Positions 38,154 through 43,373 of a DNA stretch of 43,373 nt are shown piece by piece (the first letter of the stretch is position 1; each line of letters opens with the position of its first letter). Origin of the DNA: an uncultured Candidatus Pelagibacter sp. (GTDB lineage Bacteria; Pseudomonadota; Alphaproteobacteria; Pelagibacterales; Pelagibacteraceae). The stretch lies in contig CAJQSG010000030.1 in the NCBI GenBank assembly GCA_905612525.1, forward strand, positions 1 through 43,373, in the 5' to 3' direction. The notes below the pieces were generated by a model, which searched no databases, was not told the DNA's origin, and was given only the letters and a program-made list of their open reading frames with translations. The translations under genes were made by a program, and so were the position numbers.

Positions 38154-40662
38154 GCTTTCAGAGTACAAGTTGACTTTGGTATATGCCTTAAGAGACTTAA
38201 GCAGAAATTATAAAAAAATTTTTAGTATTATCTTAACACTTTTTATTAGTTTATTTATCTTAAGTTCAATTTTCACAATTGAAGATAGTTTAAACAAAGA
38301 ACTAAATAATAACTCAAGAGCACTTTTGGGTGGTGATATAGAAATTGATTACAATCGTAATGTTGTCAATTTAGATTTAATTAACCAAGTTAAAGAATTT
38401 GCTACTGTTTCTCAAATGGTTGAGTTTAGCACCATGATCTCAACTACTGATAAATCAATATTTTCCAGAATTAAAACAGTAGATGAAAATTACCCATTAT
38501 TTGGCAAAGTGGGTTATGAACCAAGTGGTGCATTTGAAAAGTTACAAACTACAGAAAACACAATACTTGTTAATGAAAATATTTTCAAAAATCTTAATTT
38601 AGAAATAAATGATAAAATCAAAGTTCAAGACAAACTTTTTACTGTAATTGGTATTGTAAAATCTGTGCCTGATATTGGGGGTGCTTTTGTATTTGGTGAT
38701 TTTGCCTTAGCAGGAAAACAAACATTAGAACTGTTAAAACTTAATAATTTAGGTAGCTTTTTAAACTATGAATATAAAGTAAAATTTAATGAGAGGGATA
38801 ATCCAAAAACTTTATCTAAAAGGATTGAACAATTATTTAAAGATGAAAAAAAAGTTAGACTTAGATATCATGAAAAATCTGATGGTCCTTTAAAGAGAAT
38901 AATTGATAATTTCTCTCAATTTTTGTCCCTTGTATCAATTAGCGCAATGTTAATTGCTGGAATTGGGATTGCTAACACCCTACTTTCATTCATAAATCAG
39001 AACAATATGTCTATAGCAGTTAAGAAGTCTTTAGGCTTTTTCTCAAAGGATATTAAAATAGTCTACTATCTACAATTACTCATTTTATTATTATTAATTT
39101 CTATCGCGGCCTACTCTTTTAGTTTCTTTCTAGTCCCTATTGTGGATGTTTATTTGTCAGCTGGTCTTGGGTTAAATATTGAAGGTAGTTTTTCTATTAT
39201 TAATTATTTCAAAGTTTTTTCAGTAGGTTTATTAGTATTAGTAATATTTTCTATACCAACCATTAATGCAATTGATCAGATTAAAGCTTCAAACTTGTTT
39301 CGTAATGTATTTCAAAACCTTCAGTTTTATTATTCTAAAAAATCAATCGTTTTAAGTCTATTTTTATTATCGATTTTGATTTCTTTATTTACTATTGGTT
39401 CAGCTCGACCCATTTTTAGCTTGGGTTATTTTGGAGCTTTCTTTGTTTGTCTATTGGTCTTCTATTTATTATCAAACTTAATTATTAAATTATTCAAAGG
39501 ACTTAAAGAGCATCCAAATATTTCAATTAAAGTATCGGTTAAAAATATCACTCAAACTAAAAGTATTACTCCTATAACTATTATGTCCTTAGGTTTAGGT
39601 GTCACCTTATTGTTAACTTTAGCTTTTGTTGGTTCAAACTTTAAAAGAGAAATTGCAAAATCTATACCAGAACTTGCTCCTGATTATTTTTTCATTGGTA
39701 TTCAAAACGATGAAAGGCAAATATTTGAAGATTTAATTTTTGATATGGATAAAGAAGCTAACCTTGAAGTTGTACCTATGGTCTCAACGGGTATTGTAAA
39801 AATTAATGGAATAGATCCAAATAGTTATATCGATTCGAGTAATGACAGCCACTGGGTAATTAGAAATGACAGAAGGTCTTCTTGGGCTGATAAAGTTTTA
39901 AAAGATAATCCGATTGTTGCCGGTGAATGGTGGGATTTAAGCAGACCTGATAAACTTCAAATTTCACTTGATAATAAAATTGCTAAAGATTTTAATATTG
40001 AAATTGGTGATATTTTTACACTAAATATTTATGGTCGTGAAATTGAAGGTGAGATCGTAAACTTTAGATTGGTTAACTACAGAGATTTTACTATTAACTT
40101 TGCAATGTTATTAAATCCTCAGTTTGCAAAAAATATACCTCATGAATATTTGGCCACTGCAAAGTTTAAAAGTTTAGAAAATTTTAACGAAATTGTCTTG
40201 TTGGATAAAATGCCTAGTCTTTCTATTATAAAAATTACTGATTACTTGGAAAAAGTAACCGATCTATTAAACAAAGTGTTTATTGCTGTAACTGTTATTT
40301 CCGCAATAACTATAGTCATTGGTTTAATTGTCATATCAAGCGCAATTATAGTTCAGGGAAAAATTAAAGAATTTCAAAACTTAATATTTAAAATTCTAGG
40401 CTTTTCTAAGGTTGAGGTTGTGCTCTCTTCAATCATTGAGTTTTTTATTATATTCACATCCATAATTCTAATAGCTCTATTTTTTGCAGTTATAGGTTCA
40501 CAATTTATCATCGAAAATATTTTCCAAATTACTTGGATGTTTGATTTGGCAATATTTTTAAAGGTAACTATTGGTATTGGACTTGCTACATTAATTTTAA
40601 TTATGATTACTAATTTTAAGTATTTAAGCCCTAAAGTTTACCCACTTATAAGAAATCAATAA
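38137..40662 (+). CDS. ybbP: FtsX-like ABC permease (YbbP type)
   Basis: An 841-residue membrane protein. I start it at the ATG at 38137; the frame is open from a TTG at 38101. It has an N-terminal helix (about 24-44) followed by a large periplasmic domain, two groups of three-helix FtsX domains (about 265-390 and 710-835), and a central pair of helices with a second periplasmic region. This fits YbbP, which is longer than LolC/E. The C-terminal end marks the boundary with a relic gene on the other strand. Confidence 0.88.
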   Translation: MEKLSKLSEYKLTLVYALRDLSRNYKKIFSIILTLFISLFILSSIFTIEDSLNKELNNNSRALLGGDIEIDYNRNVVNLDLINQVKEFATVSQMVEFSTMISTTDKSIFSRIKTVDENYPLFGKVGYEPSGAFEKLQTTENTILVNENIFKNLNLEINDKIKVQDKLFTVIGIVKSVPDIGGAFVFGDFALAGKQTLELLKLNNLGSFLNYEYKVKFNERDNPKTLSKRIEQLFKDEKKVRLRYHEKSDGPLKRIIDNFSQFLSLVSISAMLIAGIGIANTLLSFINQNNMSIAVKKSLGFFSKDIKIVYYLQLLILLLLISIAAYSFSFFLVPIVDVYLSAGLGLNIEGSFSIINYFKVFSVGLLVLVIFSIPTINAIDQIKASNLFRNVFQNLQFYYSKKSIVLSLFLLSILISLFTIGSARPIFSLGYFGAFFVCLLVFYLLSNLIIKLFKGLKEHPNISIKVSVKNITQTKSITPITIMSLGLGVTLLLTLAFVGSNFKREIAKSIPELAPDYFFIGIQNDERQIFEDLIFDMDKEANLEVVPMVSTGIVKINGIDPNSYIDSSNDSHWVIRNDRRSSWADKVLKDNPIVAGEWWDLSRPDKLQISLDNKIAKDFNIEIGDIFTLNIYGREIEGEIVNFRLVNYRDFTINFAMLLNPQFAKNIPHEYLATAKFKSLENFNEIVLLDKMPSLSIIKITDYLEKVTDLLNKVFIAVTVISAITIVIGLIVISSAIIVQGKIKEFQNLIFKILGFSKVEVVLSSIIEFFIIFTSIILIALFFAVIGSQFIIENIFQITWMFDLAIFLKVTIGIGLATLILIMITNFKYLSPKVYPLIRNQ

Positions 40663-40830
40663 TTTTTTGATTTGCATGAAGTTCTGATAATTTTCTAGCA
40701 GCGGATAAACCTGTGTAACCAGCACCTACTATTAACCAGTCACAGAATTCATTTTTTTCTAAAGTTTTTATATTAGATCTTGCATCAGGTCATTGATCCA
40801 ACCACACCTATTATCATTAACTACATTCAT
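40646..40830 (-). pseudogene. Decayed 5' end of an FAD-dependent oxidoreductase gene
   Basis: On the minus strand, 39 bp after the xsc stop, an ATG at 40830 reads MNVVNDNRCGWINDL. A one-base shift near 40785 then continues as PDARSNIKTLEKNEFCDWLI and VGAGYTGLSAARKLSELHAN before ending at about 40663, followed by an unrelated tail DFL and a stop. VGAGYTGLSAARKL is the N-terminal FAD-binding Rossmann motif of DadA/OrdL-type amine or amino-acid oxidoreductases. The remaining 300 or more residues are missing. The homology stops where the convergent ybbP gene ends, so a deletion joined the two. Confidence 0.75.
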
Positions 40831-40838
40831 GTAGTTAA
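40817..40838. repeat. Perfect 9-bp inverted repeat downstream of xsc
   Basis: TTAACTACA-TTCA-TGTAGTTAA is a perfect dyad with a 4-base loop, about 32 bp past the xsc stop on the minus strand. It overlaps the start of the decayed oxidoreductase gene. A second, weaker dyad TAAGAT/ATCTTA (40850-40872) spans the xsc stop. Either could help end or stabilise xsc mRNA; there is no clear T-run. Confidence 0.45.
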
Positions 40839-40869
40839 ATTATGACAGATAAGATATTTTTAAAAGATC

Positions 40870-42654
40870 TTAAGATACCAATGAAGGTTGCTTAATCATG
40901 TCTTCTTTATTGATCCCCGCAACTTTAACAGGAGCTTTCATTGCATCTCTTCTGAAAGGCTCACCCAGTTCTTGGTTTAGAATTACTTCAATAAATGTTG
41001 TAATTCCTTTCTTTTGATCTTCACAAGACTGTTTAATAGCAGCTGTGGTCTCTTCCATTGTACGAACCGTAACTCCTTTTAATCCACAAGCATCAGCAAC
41101 TTTTGCATAACTTAAATTAGGATCAAGTTCTGTTCCAATAAAATTATCATCATACCATAAGGTTGTATTTCTTTTTTCCGCTCCCCACTGATAATTTCTG
41201 AAAATTACCATTGAAATTGCTGGCCATTCAGGTCTTGCCACGGAACTCATTTCGTTCATACTTATTCCAAACGCACCATCTCCTGCAAAACCTATTACTG
41301 GTGTATCAGGACATCCAATTTTTGCTCCAAGAATCGATGGAAAACCATAACCACATGGACCAAATAATCCCGGTGCTAAATATTTTCTACCTTTTTCGAA
41401 TGTAGGATAAGCATTTCCAATTGCACAGTTATTACCAATATCACTTGATATAATTACATCATCAGGCATACCTGCTTGAATTCCTCTCCATGCTTCTCTA
41501 GGAGACATTCTATCTGCATCCCTTTTTCTAGCCTCAGCATTCCAAACTGTACCTTCATCATCATCCTCGTGATCTAAGCTTGACAATTCTTGTAACCAAG
41601 CTGATTTAGTTTGGTGAATAGTATTTTTTCTTTCTTCTCTATTCGTATCTCCTGCTGTTGGGGAGAGTTGAGCTAAAATTTGTTGAGCTACTAGTTTTGC
41701 ATCCCCACAAATACCAACTGATACTTTTTTAGTTAAACCAATTCTATCTGAGTTCATATCAACTTGAATGATGCTTGCGTCTTTTGGCCAATAATCCATT
41801 CCATAACCTGGTAAAGTTGAGAAAGGATTTAATCTTGTACCAAGTGCAAGAACAACATCTGCTTTGCTAATTAATTCCATTCCAGCTTTTGATCCATTAT
41901 ATCCTAATGGTCCAGCAGCTAATGGGTGACTCCCAGGAAAGCTGTCATTATGTTGGTACCCAGAACAAACTGGGGCATCTAGTTTTTCAGCTAATTTTTT
42001 ACAATCTTCAATCGCTCCACCAATCACAACACCAGCACCAGATAATATTACTGGAAACTTAGCATTTGATAATAAGTCAGCAGCTTTTTTAATTGCCTCA
42101 ACACCACCTGCTTGTTTTTCTAATCTTACAATTGGAGGAAGGTCTATATCGATTACTTGTGTCCAATAATCTCTTGGAACATTTATTTGTGCTGGAGCTG
42201 ATCCTCTAATTGCTTTTTCGATTACTCTATTTAATACTTCTGCCATTCTTGAAGGGTCTCTAACTTCTTCTTGATAGCAAACCATATCTTTAAATAAATT
42301 CATTTGTTCTACTTCTTGAAAACCACCTTGGCCCATAGTTTTATTTGCAGCTTGTGGTGAAACTAAAAGTAACGGTGTGTGATTCCAGTATGCAGTTTTA
42401 ATTGGTGTAACAAGACCAGTAATTCCAGGGCCATTCTGTGCAATAACCATTGACATTTTACCAGTAGACCTGGTGTAACCATCTGCAATTAATCCACCAT
42501 TAGTTTCGTGTGCTACATCCCAAAAAGTTATTCCAGCATCAGGAAAGATATCTGAGATAGGCATAAAGGCTGAACCAATTATTCCGAATGCGTGTTCAAT
42601 TCCGTGCATTTGTAAAACTTTTACAAAAGCTTCTTCTGTTGTCATTTTGGTCAT
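40870..42654 (-). CDS. xsc: Sulfoacetaldehyde acetyltransferase
   Basis: A 594-residue thiamine-diphosphate enzyme that converts sulfoacetaldehyde and phosphate to acetyl phosphate and sulfite. The N-terminus TTEEAFVKVLQMHGIEHAFG and the stretch GIIGSAFMPISDIFPDAGI are those of Xsc rather than acetolactate synthase. The TPP glutamate is in WDVAHETNGG, and the C-terminal pyrophosphate segment is IGFAGDGAFGISMNEM. Two in-frame ATGs (42654 and 42645) are possible; AGAAAGG lies 9 bases before the first. It is the final step of taurine, isethionate and sulfoacetaldehyde catabolism. Confidence 0.95.
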   Translation of the reverse strand: MTKMTTEEAFVKVLQMHGIEHAFGIIGSAFMPISDIFPDAGITFWDVAHETNGGLIADGYTRSTGKMSMVIAQNGPGITGLVTPIKTAYWNHTPLLLVSPQAANKTMGQGGFQEVEQMNLFKDMVCYQEEVRDPSRMAEVLNRVIEKAIRGSAPAQINVPRDYWTQVIDIDLPPIVRLEKQAGGVEAIKKAADLLSNAKFPVILSGAGVVIGGAIEDCKKLAEKLDAPVCSGYQHNDSFPGSHPLAAGPLGYNGSKAGMELISKADVVLALGTRLNPFSTLPGYGMDYWPKDASIIQVDMNSDRIGLTKKVSVGICGDAKLVAQQILAQLSPTAGDTNREERKNTIHQTKSAWLQELSSLDHEDDDEGTVWNAEARKRDADRMSPREAWRGIQAGMPDDVIISSDIGNNCAIGNAYPTFEKGRKYLAPGLFGPCGYGFPSILGAKIGCPDTPVIGFAGDGAFGISMNEMSSVARPEWPAISMVIFRNYQWGAEKRNTTLWYDDNFIGTELDPNLSYAKVADACGLKGVTVRTMEETTAAIKQSCEDQKKGITTFIEVILNQELGEPFRRDAMKAPVKVAGINKEDMIKQPSLVS

Positions 42655-42693
42655 AATAATTGGCCTTTCTGTCTAAGTTGTTTAAAAATTTTA

Positions 42694-42713
42694 TAAATTA
42701 ATTTGTTAATTTA
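42694..42713. promoter_or_regulatory. Possible operator dyad between xsc and suyA
   Basis: TAAATTAA-TTTG-TTAATTTA is a perfect 8-bp inverted repeat in the 112-bp divergent promoter region. Its position between two sulfonate operons would suit a shared regulator, but it is pure A/T in an AT-rich background, so chance is not excluded. No regulator gene is in the window. Confidence 0.3.
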
Positions 42714-42766
42714 AAGGATTAATATATAAGAATTAGAAAATTTCAAACAAACAAATCGACACAATT

Positions 42767-43051
42767 ATGGCTACAGATATCATTATACATGACGAAAAAG
42801 ACAACGTAGGAGTGGTTGTTATTGATAAAATTATTCCAAAACAAGATTGTGCTTGCTGGATTATGGAGAATGATAAAACAATTCAAATTCAATCTGTAGA
42901 TGAAATTCAATTAGGACATAAGATTGCAATGGTTGACCTTAATGAAGGTGATACTATTTTGAAATATGGTCATGACATTGGAAAAGTAGTTAAATCAATC
43001 AAAAAAGGTGAGCATGTTCATGTTCACAATGTTAAAACGAAGAAGTGGTAA
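42767..43051 (+). CDS. suyA: (2R)-sulfolactate sulfo-lyase small subunit (SAF domain)
   Basis: A 94-residue protein made of a single SAF domain, as in the N-terminal part of altronate dehydratase (UxaA). Typical features are the [11 protein letters not shown] strand, [20 protein letters not shown] (about 45-64), and the [23 protein letters not shown] end with paired histidines. In the Suy enzyme the small and large parts are separate genes, as here. The pairing with xsc across a divergent promoter supports SuyA over altronate or galactarate dehydratase. Confidence 0.85.
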   Translation: MATDIIIHDEKDNVGVVVIDKIIPKQDCACWIMENDKTIQIQSVDEIQLGHKIAMVDLNEGDTILKYGHDIGKVVKSIKKGEHVHVHNVKTKKW

Positions 43052-43056
43052 AAAAT

Positions 43057-43373
43057 ATGGAAATTCCAAAAAGTTTTTTAGGTTATAAAAGAGAAAATGA
43101 CCGAGTTGGTACTAGAAATCATGTAATTATCTTACCTGTAGATGATATTTCAAATGCCTGTGCTGAAGCTGTAGCAAATAATATTAAAGGTACAATGGCC
43201 CTTCCTCACTCTTATGGGAGACTTCAATTTGGAGCAGACTTAGATCTTCATTTTAGAACAATGATTGGGACTGGAAAAAACCCTAACGTTGCTGCTGTAA
43301 TTGTTATTGGAATTGAGCCTAAATGGACAAAAAGAATTGTTGATGAAATTGCTAAAACTGGAAAACCAGTAGA
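43057..43373 (+). CDS. suyB: (2R)-sulfolactate sulfo-lyase large subunit, N-terminal part (cut by window edge)
   Basis: An ATG at 43057, 5 bp after suyA, opens about 105 residues reaching the end of the window. The start [20 protein letters not shown] is the UxaA/GarD-family beginning, and [20 protein letters not shown] followed by [21 protein letters not shown] matches SuyB. With SuyA it splits (R)-sulfolactate into pyruvate and sulfite. The rest is outside the window. Confidence 0.85.
   Translation, partial: MEIPKSFLGYKRENDRVGTRNHVIILPVDDISNACAEAVANNIKGTMALPHSYGRLQFGADLDLHFRTMIGTGKNPNVAAVIVIGIEPKWTKRIVDEIAKTGKPV

Noticed and set aside
1-43373. CRISPR arrays, insertion sequences, prophage genes or toxin-antitoxin pairs
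   Set aside because: No regularly spaced repeats, transposase/integrase motifs or paired small toxin-antitoxin frames were seen on either strand.

Overview
The window is AT-rich, extremely compact bacterial DNA that reads as a free-living alphaproteobacterium of the SAR11 / Pelagibacterales type. The evidence is a low-GC, lysine/asparagine/isoleucine-rich proteome, intergenic gaps of mostly 0-30 bp, the alphaproteobacterial order tig-clpP-clpX-lon-tRNAs-nuoA to nuoN-birA, TRAP and NCS1 transporters, and a dissimilatory organosulfonate module (xsc, suyAB). I saw no IS element, phage gene, CRISPR array, rRNA gene or origin.

Region 1 (1-20567, all on the minus strand) is housekeeping. In transcription order it holds tRNA-Leu, trigger factor, clpP, clpX, lon, tRNA-Val, tRNA-Asp, the complete 14-gene NADH:quinone oxidoreductase (complex I) operon nuoA-N, and the start of birA. 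The first part is a protein folding and proteolysis block; the second builds the proton-pumping respiratory dehydrogenase.

Region 2 (20668-24231) is a patchwork of small genes: a DUF1289 protein, a 57-aa membrane protein, an exported protein whose frame is broken twice at homopolymers, a 48-aa basic protein, an exported histidine phosphatase, a family-5 uracil-DNA glycosylase, a YbgC-like thioesterase and an exported DUF3047 protein.

Region 3 (24221-36148) is a pair of divergent operons around a 149-bp control region. Leftward are a TRAP transporter (dctP, a strong hairpin, dctQ, dctM), an NCS1 permease and an SDR dehydrogenase. Rightward are seven genes with touching or overlapping ends: a GMC-family FAD dehydrogenase, a TerC/YjbE membrane protein, two tandem-duplicated SDRs, an M23 peptidase, a 2-keto-4-pentenoate-hydratase-like enzyme and an M24 (ectoine hydrolase/creatinase-like) hydrolase lacking most metal ligands. 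Together they suggest uptake and oxidation of an unidentified organic solute.

Region 4 (36213-40662) has a pentapeptide-repeat protein and the tesA / ybbA-ybbP group, in which the divergent tesA and ybbA start codons overlap within one CATG.

Region 5 (40646-43373) is a sulfonate module. xsc (sulfoacetaldehyde acetyltransferase) diverges from suyA and suyB (sulfolactate sulfo-lyase, the latter cut by the window end). Just downstream of xsc lies the decayed 5' end of an FAD oxidoreductase gene, which I take to be a former operon partner.
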